Assembly: GCF_900101905.1 (NCBI RefSeq)
Contig: NZ_FNAJ01000006.1
Location: 372,021-436,020, forward strand
Source of the DNA: Myxococcus virescens
GTDB lineage: Bacteria > Myxococcota > Myxococcia > Myxococcales > Myxococcaceae
Length of the DNA: 64,000 nt
Reading direction: 5' to 3'
Shown here: positions 34,344 through 42,742 of the stretch, in pieces
Numbering within the stretch: position 1 is the first letter of the stretch
How the letters are laid out: each line of letters opens with the position of its first letter
Program-made: the position numbers and the translations under genes
Notes under the pieces: generated by a model
What the model saw: only the letters and a program-made list of their open reading frames with translations
Told to the model about the DNA's origin: nothing
Database searches by the model: none

Positions 34344-35663
34344 ATGGAGCCCGAGGCCGAGCCGGTCCACGAAGACGAGCTGCGTGACGCGTGGCCGGCG
34401 CTGTCGGCGCAAGAGCGGGTGGATGGTTTCCACCTGCTGCCGCCCGAGCGCGCGCGGGACTTCTTCGCCACCCTGAATGCTCCCGCGCAACTGGGGCTGC
34501 TCGAGGCGCTCTCGCCCGGGGAGCGGGGCACGTGGCTGCGGGCGATGGCGCCGGATGACGCGGCGGATGTCGTGCAGCGGCTGTCTCCCGAGGCGCGGGA
34601 GGCCTGGCTGGCCCTGCTCGACGCGCCGTCCCTGCGTGAGGTGCGGGCGCTGCTGGCGTATGGCGAGGACGCGGCGGGGGGGCTGATGAACCCGCGCTTC
34701 GTCCGGGTGCGGCCGGAGCTGCGCATCGACGAGGCCCTCAGCTACCTGCGCCGGCAGGCCCGCGAGCAGGTGGAGACCGTCTACTACGCCTATGTGCTGG
34801 ACGAGGCCCAGCGACTGGAGGGCGTGGTCTCCCTGCGCCAGCTCTTCCAGGCCACGCCGGACAAGGCGGTGCGGGAGGTGATGCGCACGGACCTGATTCG
34901 CGTGCGGGACGACACGGACCAGGAGGAGGTGGGGCGCCTCTTCGCCCGGTACGGCCTGGGGGCCATCCCCGTGGTGGACGACCAGGGGCGGATGAAGGGC
35001 ATCGTCACCGTGGATGACATCGTCAGCGTGGTGCAGGCGGAGGCCACCGAGGACATCCAGAAGGTCGGTGGCACGGAGGCCCTGGGGGCGCCGTACCTGG
35101 AGGTGGGCCTGCCCGCCATGCTGAAGAAGCGCGCGGGCTGGCTGCTGGTGCTCTTCCTGTCGGAGATGCTCACCGCCACCGCCATGACGCGCTACCAGGA
35201 TGAGATTGCCCGCGCGGTGGTGCTCAGCCTCTTCGTGCCGCTCATCATCTCCGCGGGAGGCAACGCCGGCAGTCAGGCCTCCACGCTGGTCATCCGCGCG
35301 TTGGCGCTGGCGCAGGTGCGCCTGCGGGACGTGGTCCGCGTGCTGCGGCGGGAGCTGCTGTCCGGCCTGTCACTGGGGCTGGTATTGGGCTCGGTGGGCG
35401 TGGCGCGCATCCTGCTCTGGCAGGCGCTGTTCCACCTCTACGGCGAGCACGCCTTCCGGGTGGCCCTCACGGTGGGGCTGGCGGTGCTGGGCGTGGTGAC
35501 GTGGGGGACGCTGGCGGGTTCGATGCTGCCGTTCCTGCTGCGGCGGCTCGGCTTCGACCCCGCGAGCGCGTCCGCGCCCTTCGTGGCCACGCTGGTGGAC
35601 GTCAGCGGGCTGGTCATCTACTTCACCACGGCGGAGCTCATCCTCCGGGGCACCCTGTTGTAG
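34344..35663 (+). CDS. mgtE: MgtE-family magnesium transporter
   Basis: This 439-residue MgtE protein has an N-terminal helical domain (about 10-125), two CBS domains (about 130-260: MNPRFVRVRPELRIDEAL, RDDTDQEEVGRLFARYGLG) and five hydrophobic helices. The transporter core motifs are SAGGNAGSQASTLVIRALA (about 310) and DPASASAPFVATLVDVSGL, whose Asp lies in the Mg2+ pathway. It ends 9 bp from the convergent wzyX. Its presence inside the eps locus also holds for M. xanthus as I recall it. MgtE may supply Mg2+ for glycosyltransferases or polymer crosslinking, which is speculation. Confidence 0.9.
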   Translation: MEPEAEPVHEDELRDAWPALSAQERVDGFHLLPPERARDFFATLNAPAQLGLLEALSPGERGTWLRAMAPDDAADVVQRLSPEAREAWLALLDAPSLREVRALLAYGEDAAGGLMNPRFVRVRPELRIDEALSYLRRQAREQVETVYYAYVLDEAQRLEGVVSLRQLFQATPDKAVREVMRTDLIRVRDDTDQEEVGRLFARYGLGAIPVVDDQGRMKGIVTVDDIVSVVQAEATEDIQKVGGTEALGAPYLEVGLPAMLKKRAGWLLVLFLSEMLTATAMTRYQDEIARAVVLSLFVPLIISAGGNAGSQASTLVIRALALAQVRLRDVVRVLRRELLSGLSLGLVLGSVGVARILLWQALFHLYGEHAFRVALTVGLAVLGVVTWGTLAGSMLPFLLRRLGFDPASASAPFVATLVDVSGLVIYFTTAELILRGTLL

Positions 35664-35672
35664 CCGCCGCGC

Positions 35673-37256
35673 TCAGCGCGGGTTCGCGGCGGAGGAAGGG
35701 GCGTCCTCGTTGGGATAGGTGATGGCGCCCGGCGGTGGCACGGGCGCGGCGGGCGCGGGGCCCAGCAGCCGGCTGTGGGGCATGGGCCACGCGCCGGTGC
35801 GCACGGCGAGCTTCCCCGTCATGGCCACGGCCAGCGATATCTGGAACGTGCAGATGTACGAGATGATGCCCATGTCCCCGAACACCTGGTTGATGTACGT
35901 GGCCACCAGTCCCACGATGACGAGCGCGGCGGCGCGGTACTCCGAGACGTTGGTGCGGTGATACGAGCGCACCACCAGGTAGATGGTGACGGCCAGGTAC
36001 ATCCACACGCCCGTGTAGCCCAGCAGCCCCCCGAACGCGAACAGCCCCAGCAGTGAGTTGTGCGGGTGGAAGCGGTACTGGGGGAAGACGAAGGCGATGT
36101 CCGGCAGTGGGATGGGCTCCAGGAACTCGTGCCCGTAGCCGGTGCCCAGGATGGGGAACTGGGCCCACGTGGCAATCATGTCCAGGTTCTCGATGTCGCG
36201 GTAGTCCAGGTTGCCTTCGCCGCCCTGGCCGTCAATCAGCGAGCGGATGGTCTGCACCGGCGCGAAGACGGACGAGCCGGAGTTCCACCCCGCCGCGATG
36301 TACACGATGATGAAGGGCGCGAAGAACGGCAGCGTCCGCACCAGGAACCGCTTCAGCGGCGTCCACGGGTTGATGAGGAAGGCCGCCAGCAGACAGCCGG
36401 CGAAGCTGACATAGGCCAGGCGCCGGTCGTTGAAAATCATCCCAATGCCAATGAAGGCGATGATGGCCAGGCCGCGCAGCATGTGCGCGGACTTGGGCTT
36501 CTCGACGAAGCGCATCACCGCCACCAGCAGGGCGAAGACGAACGTCATCGAGTCAGAGTGGGACGTGGTGTACTCCACCTCCACGCCCAGCTCGTGCACC
36601 ACGACCATGGCGAAGTAGGTGCTCACCGCGGACTTGGTGAGGCCCGCCAGGATGATGGTCTTCGCGAAGGCGGGCCAGTCCTCCGGGCCCCGCATGGCGT
36701 AGTGATACATCGCCACGATGAAGGGCATCATCGCGGCCTGGTGCCATTGCCACAGCGAGTTCTTGATGTCCCCGCCCCGGGCGATGCCGCGCACCTCCAT
36801 CCAGAGGATGGCGACCAGGGACAGCGCCACCACGGCGATGAGCGGCCGGGGCATGGGCAGCGGCTCCGGGTCGATGGTGGACTTCGTCACCCGCCGGTAC
36901 ATCGCCAGCCCCATCAACCCGAGGATGAGCACGTCCACCAGCGGGAAGCGCAGCGCCCCGATTTTGGTGATGTAGCTGAGCTGCGCGAACATCAGCTCGC
37001 CCAGCGGGTGGAGCGGCGAGGGCCACAGGCCGGACTGGGGCCGCTCTGGCACGTAGTCCACCGCCAGGACGAGCCAGGTCACCACCAACACCGGGTACTT
37101 CACCGGCACCTTCAGGATGACCCACACCACCCCCAGGCACAGCACTGGGGCCAACGCGACCACGGGGTGGATGACGGCGCCGCCCACGGTGGCCAGCACC
37201 AGGAAGACAAGCAGTGCGCCGTAGCGCAGGTAGGGCGGCCGGTCGGGTGCGTACAT
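35673..37256 (-). CDS. wzyX: WzyX, EPS repeat-unit polymerase
   Basis: This 527-residue membrane protein has about ten to eleven hydrophobic helices and a large periplasmic loop (about 330-400), the layout of Wzy O-antigen-ligase/polymerase proteins. SSVFAPVQTIRSLIDGQGG and the loop motif GTGYGHEFLEPIP followed by FHPHNSLLGLFAFGG match the Wzy_C/O-antigen-ligase region, including the H-x-H-N that is often functional. It would polymerise repeat units on the periplasmic face of the inner membrane. The start codon region is 57 bp from the divergent epsH start. Confidence 0.88.
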   Translation of the reverse strand: MYAPDRPPYLRYGALLVFLVLATVGGAVIHPVVALAPVLCLGVVWVILKVPVKYPVLVVTWLVLAVDYVPERPQSGLWPSPLHPLGELMFAQLSYITKIGALRFPLVDVLILGLMGLAMYRRVTKSTIDPEPLPMPRPLIAVVALSLVAILWMEVRGIARGGDIKNSLWQWHQAAMMPFIVAMYHYAMRGPEDWPAFAKTIILAGLTKSAVSTYFAMVVVHELGVEVEYTTSHSDSMTFVFALLVAVMRFVEKPKSAHMLRGLAIIAFIGIGMIFNDRRLAYVSFAGCLLAAFLINPWTPLKRFLVRTLPFFAPFIIVYIAAGWNSGSSVFAPVQTIRSLIDGQGGEGNLDYRDIENLDMIATWAQFPILGTGYGHEFLEPIPLPDIAFVFPQYRFHPHNSLLGLFAFGGLLGYTGVWMYLAVTIYLVVRSYHRTNVSEYRAAALVIVGLVATYINQVFGDMGIISYICTFQISLAVAMTGKLAVRTGAWPMPHSRLLGPAPAAPVPPPGAITYPNEDAPSSAANPR

Positions 37257-37313
37257 CGAGACCCGGAGGAGGCTACATCCGGAGAGCGGGTTGGGATAGA
37301 TGGAGTGGCACGT

Positions 37314-38621
37314 ATGCCTGCTCCCCGCCCACGCGTCCTCCTGATTGCCGAGCTGTGCAACCCCGACTGGGTGAGTGTCCCGCTCGAAGGCTGGTCGCTC
37401 TACCGCGCGCTGGCCGAGGTGGCGGATGTGCACCTGGTCACCCACGTCCGCAACCGGGAGAACATCCTCAAGCAGGGCGTGCAGGAGGGCTCGCAGTTCA
37501 CCGCGCTGGACTCCACGCCGGTGGAGAAGCCGCTCGACAAGGTGGGCGAGGTGCTGCGGGGAAAGACGGGGGTGGGCTGGACGACGGCCACCGCGCTGAG
37601 CGCGCTGCCCTACTACTACTTCGAGGAGGTGCTCTGGCGCCGCTTCGGCCCGCGCATCGAGGCGGGTGAGTTCGACCTGGTGCACCGCTACACGCCCATC
37701 AGCCCCACCACGCCCAGCACGCTGGCGGCGCGGTGCAAGAAGGCGGGTGTGCCCTTCGTCATGGGGCCGCTCAACGGTGGCCTGCCCTGGCCCAAGGGCT
37801 TTGGCGGCGCGCGGCGGCGGGAGAAGGAGTGGCTGAGCTACATCCGTGACGTCTACAAGCTGATGCCCTTCTACAAGTCCACGCGGGAGAACGCGTCCGC
37901 CATCATCACCGGCTCGCGCGCCACGCGGGGGCAGGTGTCGGGGCAGTGGCAGGGCAAGACGGTGTACGTGCCGGAGAACGCCATCGACACCCGGCGCTTC
38001 GGCACGGCGAAGTCGGAGGGCCCGGTGGAGCTGCCCCTGCGCGTGGCCTTCGTGGGCCGCTTCGTGCCGTACAAGGGCATGGCCATGCTGATGGAGGCCG
38101 CCGCGCCGCTCATCCGCGAGGGCAAGGTGGTGCTGGAGTACATCGGTGACGGTCAGGAGATGGCCAACCTCCGGGCGCAGGCGGCGCGTGAGGGAATCGA
38201 GTCCGGCGTCACCTTCGCCGGTTGGGTGAAGCACCAGGAACTCCAGGGCCGGCTGGCGAAGAACCACATCTTCGGCTTCCCCAGCGTGCGCGAGTTCGGC
38301 GGCGCGGTGGTGTGCGAGGCCATGGCGCTGGGGCTGGTGCCCATCGTCATGGACTACGGCGGCCCGGGGGAAATCGTGAGCCCGGCCACCGGCTTCGCCA
38401 TCCAGATGGGGACGCCGGAGGAAATCGTCCTGCGCGTGCGCGAGGTGCTGACGAAGCTGGCGGCGGACCCGTCCGTCATCCGCCCCATGGGTGAGCGCGC
38501 CCGGGAGCGCATCTTCAAGTACTTCACCTGGAAGGCGAAGGCGGAGCAGGTGCTGGAGGTGTACCGCTGGGTGAAGGGCGAGCGCGGCCAGCCGGACTGG
38601 GGCATGCCGCTGGCGGACTGA
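37314..38621 (+). CDS. epsH: EpsH, GT4-family glycosyltransferase
   Basis: This 435-residue GT-B enzyme has an N-terminal acceptor domain and a C-terminal donor domain. The latter holds PLRVAFVGRFVPYKGMAM, GWVKHQELQGRLAKNH, REFGGAVVCEAMALGLVPIVMDYGG (E-x7-E) and TGFAIQMGTPEEIV. It is a retaining GT4 by motif and adds a sugar in the EPS repeat unit. Start ATG at 37314 follows gatggag at 8 bp. It ends 9 bp from the convergent nla24/epsI. Confidence 0.9.
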   Translation: MPAPRPRVLLIAELCNPDWVSVPLEGWSLYRALAEVADVHLVTHVRNRENILKQGVQEGSQFTALDSTPVEKPLDKVGEVLRGKTGVGWTTATALSALPYYYFEEVLWRRFGPRIEAGEFDLVHRYTPISPTTPSTLAARCKKAGVPFVMGPLNGGLPWPKGFGGARRREKEWLSYIRDVYKLMPFYKSTRENASAIITGSRATRGQVSGQWQGKTVYVPENAIDTRRFGTAKSEGPVELPLRVAFVGRFVPYKGMAMLMEAAAPLIREGKVVLEYIGDGQEMANLRAQAAREGIESGVTFAGWVKHQELQGRLAKNHIFGFPSVREFGGAVVCEAMALGLVPIVMDYGGPGEIVSPATGFAIQMGTPEEIVLRVREVLTKLAADPSVIRPMGERARERIFKYFTWKAKAEQVLEVYRWVKGERGQPDWGMPLAD

Positions 38622-38630
38622 GGCGCGGCC

Positions 38631-39986
38631 TCATTCGTCCAGGTCCAGCTTGCGGTACAGCGTGCGCCGGTTGATGCCCAGGATGCGCGCGGCGGCGGCC
38701 TTGTTGCCACCCTGCGCCTCCACCACCCGGCGCACATAGGCGCGCTCCACCTCTTCCAGGGGTGCGTCCTCGCCCGAGGCCCGGCTGAGCAGCGACGTCA
38801 GGCCGTTGTCGCCGCCGCCCGGGAGGTCGAAGTCCTCCGGCACCAGCGTGTCGTGGTCCGCCAGGGCCACCGCGCGCTCCAGCAGGTTGGCCAGCTCGCG
38901 CACGTTGCCGGGCCACGCGTGGGCCAGCAGTCGCTTCAGCGCGGTGGCGGACACGCCCAGCACCTCGCGTTGCTGCTGCTCGCCCAGGCGCCCGAGGAAG
39001 AAGTCCACCAGGGGCAGGATGTCCTCGCGCCGCTCGCGCAGCGGGGGCACCTCGATGCGGATGACGTTGAGGCGGTAGTAGAGGTCCGCGCGGAAGCGGC
39101 CTTCACGCAGCAACACCTCCAGCGGCTGGTTGGTGGCGGCCAGCACGCGGGCGCGCACGGGTGTCTCCGTGCTCGAGCCCAGGGGCCGCACGCGTCCCGT
39201 CTCCAGGGCCTGGAGCAGCTTGGCCTGCACCTCCAGCGACAGCTCGCCCACTTCGTCCAGGAAGAGCGTCCCGCCGCCGGCCGACACGAAGACGCCGGCC
39301 CGGTCCTCGCGCGCGTCGGTGTAGGCGCCGCGCCTGGCGCCGAACAGCTCGCTCTCCGCCAGCCCCGAGGGCAGGGCCGCGCAGTTGAGCTGGAGGAAGG
39401 GCTGGGTGCGCCGCGCGCTGGATTCGTGGATGAAGCGCGCCAGGGCGCTCTTGCCGGTGCCTGTCTCGCCGGTGAGCAGCACGGTGGCGTCGCTGCGCGC
39501 CGCGCGGCGGGACACCTCCAGCGCCTTCTGCATGGCGGGGCTGCGGGCCACCAGCCCGCCGGGCGTGTCGCCGGGGACGGCCGCGCGCAGGCGCACGATT
39601 TCGCGGCGCAGTTGCCGCTCCCGGAAGGCGCGCTCCAGCGTGAGGACGAGCGCGTCGATGTTGAAGGGCTTGGTGACGAAGTCGCAGGCGCCGGCCTTCA
39701 CCGCCGCCACCGCCAGCTCCACGCTGCCGAAGGCGGTGATGAGCACCACCAGCTGGCCCGGCTTGCGCGTCAGCAGCGCCTCCAGCACCTCCGTGCCGCG
39801 CATGCGGGGCATCTCCACGTCGGTGATGACCAGGTCGAAGGACTCGCGCTCGAAGAGGGCCAGCGCCTCCTCGGGCGAGGTGCGTCCCACCGCCTCGTAG
39901 CCCCGCGCGTCCAGGGCTTCGCAGAGGAAGTCCACCACCCCCGCGTCATCATCCAGGATGAGCAGGCGCTTTCTGGGAGTGCTCAT
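38631..39986 (-). CDS. nla24: Nla24/EpsI, NtrC-like enhancer-binding response regulator
   Basis: This 451-residue protein has three parts. The receiver domain (LLILDDDAGVVDFLCEAL) carries the phospho-Asp in DLVITDVEMPRMRG (about residue 54). The AAA+ sigma54-interaction domain has Walker A GETGTGKSALARFIHESS at about 166 and Walker B GGTLFLDEVGELSLE. The Fis-type HTH at the C-terminus is GGNKAAAARILGINRRTLYRK. The GAFTGA loop reads GAYTDA, which is unusual. In M. xanthus Nla24 is required for EPS and motility. It overlaps its kinase partner epsJ by 4 bp, so they form a two-component pair. No direct target site could be fixed from sequence. Confidence 0.9.
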   Translation of the reverse strand: MSTPRKRLLILDDDAGVVDFLCEALDARGYEAVGRTSPEEALALFERESFDLVITDVEMPRMRGTEVLEALLTRKPGQLVVLITAFGSVELAVAAVKAGACDFVTKPFNIDALVLTLERAFRERQLRREIVRLRAAVPGDTPGGLVARSPAMQKALEVSRRAARSDATVLLTGETGTGKSALARFIHESSARRTQPFLQLNCAALPSGLAESELFGARRGAYTDAREDRAGVFVSAGGGTLFLDEVGELSLEVQAKLLQALETGRVRPLGSSTETPVRARVLAATNQPLEVLLREGRFRADLYYRLNVIRIEVPPLRERREDILPLVDFFLGRLGEQQQREVLGVSATALKRLLAHAWPGNVRELANLLERAVALADHDTLVPEDFDLPGGGDNGLTSLLSRASGEDAPLEEVERAYVRRVVEAQGGNKAAAARILGINRRTLYRKLDLDE

Positions 39987-41515
39987 ACCGCCCCCGTTCC
40001 TTCTTCCTTCTCGGAAGGAATGTGCACGACGAAGTGAGTGCCCAGGCCCGGGCGTGACGTCACCGTCACGGCGCCGCCGTGCTCCGCGACAATGGCCTTC
40101 ACCACCGGCAGGCCCAGGCCCGTGCCGGCGTGGGCGCTCCAGGTGGTGAAGAAGGGCTCGAAGACGCGCTCCAGCGCCGCGTCATCCATGCCCACCCCGG
40201 TGTCCTCCACGGACAGGCGCACGCCGTGGCGCTCGCGCAGGCCGGGGGCGGGGTGGAAGGTGGACGGCGCCAGCGTCACCCGCACCTCGCCGCCACGGGG
40301 CGTGGCGCGCAGCGCGTTGGTGAGCAGGTTGAGCGTCACCTGCTGCAAGCCGTCTCCGTCCGCCAGCACGCGGGGGAGCGGCTCCTCGGAATGGAACGTC
40401 AGCCGGACGTCGCGCCCGCGCGCGTCGAACTCCAGCAGCTCCACCACCGCGCGCACGGAGGCGAGCGCGTCCAGGGACTCCAGCTTCGACGGCTTGCGGC
40501 GGGCCAGGTCCAGGAGCTGGCGGACGATGCGCTCGATGCGCTCCGACTGCTCCACCAGGATGCGCGCGTTGCGCCGCACGTCGTCGGGCAGCTCGGCGCG
40601 CGCGGCCAGGGCCTGGGCCCGTCCGTTGAGGATGAGCAGGGGGGAGCCGATTTCGTGCGCCAGCCCCGCGGACAACTGTCCCACGGCGGCCAGCTTGTCC
40701 ACGCGCCGCAGGCCCGCCTCCAGTGCCAACCGGGATTCGGCCTCGGCCGACAGCCGCTGCCGCGCCTCGCCCAGCTCCTTCACCATGCCGTTGAAGGCGT
40801 GGACGACCTCGCCCACCTCGTCGTCACTGCCGGGCGTCACGGTGGCCGTGAAGTCGCCGCCGCGCACCGCGCGCATCGCGCCCACCACGCGCTCCAGGGG
40901 ACGTCGGAGGTAGAGCATCAGCAGCAGCCAGCCCACCAGGGAGATGCCGGTGATGAGCGTCAGCACCGACAGCACGGTGGCGCGGCTGGTGGACTCCAGG
41001 TCCTGCCGCAGCCCGTCCAGCGGCTTCACCACGGCGAGCGCCCCCACCACGTTGGTGTTGTCGTCGCTGTGCAGGGGCAGGACGATGAGCAGGTGCGACA
41101 GCTTCTCGGGGCCCGCGAAGTGGGTGAGGGAGTGGTGCGTCTTCAGCACCCGCCGGGCGGCATCCTCCACCAGGTGCAGCGTCTGCGAGCTGCCCGGGGA
41201 GCGCACCAGTGGCACGGCCTGGGCATCGAAGACGAAGACGTCCACGGTCGGGTCCCGGTGGTCCAACGACTCGAGGATTTCGTTCACGTCCGCCGCCTGC
41301 CCGTCCCGCAGCGCGTTCTCCATGGCCACCTGGAGCGCCGTGGCCAGCAGTCGCGCTGCGTGCTCGGTGGCCGTCCGCAGGTCGTGCTCCTCCTTCTGGA
41401 GTTGGCTGTAGCCGTAGGCGCCCAGGATGACGGCGCTCGTCAGCGTCAGGCCCAGGCCCAGCTTCGTGGAGATGCGCACGCCGGACACTGTGGCGAAAGT
41501 GCACAGGTGGTTCAA
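39983..41515 (-). CDS. epsJ: EpsJ, membrane sensor histidine kinase
   Basis: This 510-residue kinase has transmembrane helices at about 15-37 and 190-215, enclosing a periplasmic sensor domain. HAMP-like sequence follows (YLRRPLERVVGAMRAVRGGDF). The HisKA His is in GLAHEIGSPLLILNGR (about 290), and the HATPase domain has NLLTNALRATP, VEDTGVGMDDA and GTGLGLPVVKAI. It overlaps nla24/epsI by 4 bp and should phosphorylate it. It is divergent from epsK, with 102 bp between. Confidence 0.9.
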   Translation of the reverse strand: MNHLCTFATVSGVRISTKLGLGLTLTSAVILGAYGYSQLQKEEHDLRTATEHAARLLATALQVAMENALRDGQAADVNEILESLDHRDPTVDVFVFDAQAVPLVRSPGSSQTLHLVEDAARRVLKTHHSLTHFAGPEKLSHLLIVLPLHSDDNTNVVGALAVVKPLDGLRQDLESTSRATVLSVLTLITGISLVGWLLLMLYLRRPLERVVGAMRAVRGGDFTATVTPGSDDEVGEVVHAFNGMVKELGEARQRLSAEAESRLALEAGLRRVDKLAAVGQLSAGLAHEIGSPLLILNGRAQALAARAELPDDVRRNARILVEQSERIERIVRQLLDLARRKPSKLESLDALASVRAVVELLEFDARGRDVRLTFHSEEPLPRVLADGDGLQQVTLNLLTNALRATPRGGEVRVTLAPSTFHPAPGLRERHGVRLSVEDTGVGMDDAALERVFEPFFTTWSAHAGTGLGLPVVKAIVAEHGGAVTVTSRPGLGTHFVVHIPSEKEEGTGAV

Positions 41516-41588
41516 TAAGCACCAGTTGCGCCTGCTCGCTGAGTGTCGCCGTCCTCAATGATTCTCGTGGGTTGAACGTCCGGCGCGG

Positions 41589-41604
41589 TGGACCGGGACT
41601 TGCC
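41589..41604 (+). promoter_or_regulatory. Candidate sigma54 (-24/-12) element before epsK
   Basis: TGGACCGGGACTTGCC matches TGGCACG-N4-TTGCA with GG and GC at the correct spacing; three positions differ. The gene beside it encodes an NtrC-like activator. A transcript from it would start at or within 3 nt of the epsK ATG, so it would be leaderless, which weakens the call. Confidence 0.3.
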
Positions 41605-41617
41605 CTGGGGCTGGGGC

Positions 41618-42721
41618 ATGAACAGGACCCTGCTCCTTGGCCTCTGGGCCTTCTCCGCCGCCTGCTCGGGCGCGGGCACCTCCTCCGCTCCCGCCGAGCG
41701 CGCCTCGCCCGCCCCCCTGAAGGAAGGCGTGGTGCAGCTCGCCGAGGCCTCGCGGGCCTTCATCACCGTCACCCCGGTGAAGGCGGAGGCCAGCAGCGCG
41801 GCGCTCCAGGCCCCCGCGCGCGTGGCCTTCCGGGACGGGGCGCTGTCGCGGCTGGTGGCGCCCCTGGCGGGCCGGGTGGTGAGCGTCCACGTGCGTACGG
41901 GCGACACGGTGAAGCCGGGCGACGCGCTGGTGACGCTGGACTGCCCGGAGGCCGCGGCGTCGCGCACGGCGGTGGCCACCGCGACGGCGGCGCTGCGCGA
42001 GGCCCAGTCCGCCTTCGAGCGCGAGGCGCGCATGTTCGAGCAGGGCGTCACGACGGAGCGTGAGCGCCTGTCCGCGGAGACGCGGCTGGCGGAGGCGCGG
42101 GCGGAGCTGGCGCGGGCGCAGGCGTCCGTGGGCTTCGTGGGCACCGGCAGCGGCACCACCGTGGTGCTGCGCGCGCCGATGGCGGGCACGGTGCTGAGCC
42201 GGAGCGCGGCGGAGGGCATCGCCGTGCAGCCGGGCGGAGACGTGCTGGTGGAGGTGGGGGACCCTTCGGCGCTGTGGGTGATGGCGGACGTGTTCGAGCG
42301 CGACCTGCCGCTGGTGCGTGAGGGCGCGCGGGTGCGGGTGACGATGCCGTCAGTGCACGCGCCGCTGGAGGGGAAGGTGGACTCGGTGGGCGCGGTGGTG
42401 GCGAGCGGCTCGCGGACGGCGCCGGTGCGCATCACCCTGGACACGCAGGAGCCGGGACTGCGGCCCGGCATGTTCGGGCGCGTGCGCATCGACTCGCCGG
42501 ACGCCAGCCTGACGCTGCCGGTGGAGGCGGTGCTGCTGCGCAACGGCAAGGACTCCGTGGTGTACGTGCAGCAGGACGCGGGCACCTTCGAGCGGCGGCC
42601 CGTCGTCGTGGCGCAGCCGGTGGAGGGACGGGTGCAGGTCATCGCGGGCCTGTCGCCGGGGGACCCGGTCGTCACCCGGGGCGCGCTGTTGCTGGATGGC
42701 GCGGCGGACCAGCTCCTCTAG
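41618..42721 (+). CDS. EpsK, RND-type membrane-fusion lipoprotein
   Basis: This 367-residue periplasmic adaptor has a signal peptide with lipobox (LWAFSAAC). A biotinyl-lipoyl-like part (LVAPLAGRVVSVHVRTGDTVKPGDALVTLD, in part), a coiled-coil hairpin (about 105-165) and a beta-barrel/membrane-proximal part follow (RAPMAGTVLSRSAAEGIAVQ, then GLRPGMFGRVRI). It belongs to the CzcB-like heavy-metal group. It links the RND pump to the outer-membrane protein. It corresponds in position to M. xanthus epsK. A start ten codons earlier is possible (41588). Confidence 0.85.
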   Translation: MNRTLLLGLWAFSAACSGAGTSSAPAERASPAPLKEGVVQLAEASRAFITVTPVKAEASSAALQAPARVAFRDGALSRLVAPLAGRVVSVHVRTGDTVKPGDALVTLDCPEAAASRTAVATATAALREAQSAFEREARMFEQGVTTERERLSAETRLAEARAELARAQASVGFVGTGSGTTVVLRAPMAGTVLSRSAAEGIAVQPGGDVLVEVGDPSALWVMADVFERDLPLVREGARVRVTMPSVHAPLEGKVDSVGAVVASGSRTAPVRITLDTQEPGLRPGMFGRVRIDSPDASLTLPVEAVLLRNGKDSVVYVQQDAGTFERRPVVVAQPVEGRVQVIAGLSPGDPVVTRGALLLDGAADQLL

Positions 42722-42742
42722 GCGCGGCGAGGACACCTACCC

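Noticed and set aside
37306..37324. Sigma54 promoter at the epsH start (TGGCACG)
   Set aside because: The -24 part is perfect, but the following GC is one base off the required spacing and the element overlaps the start codon.
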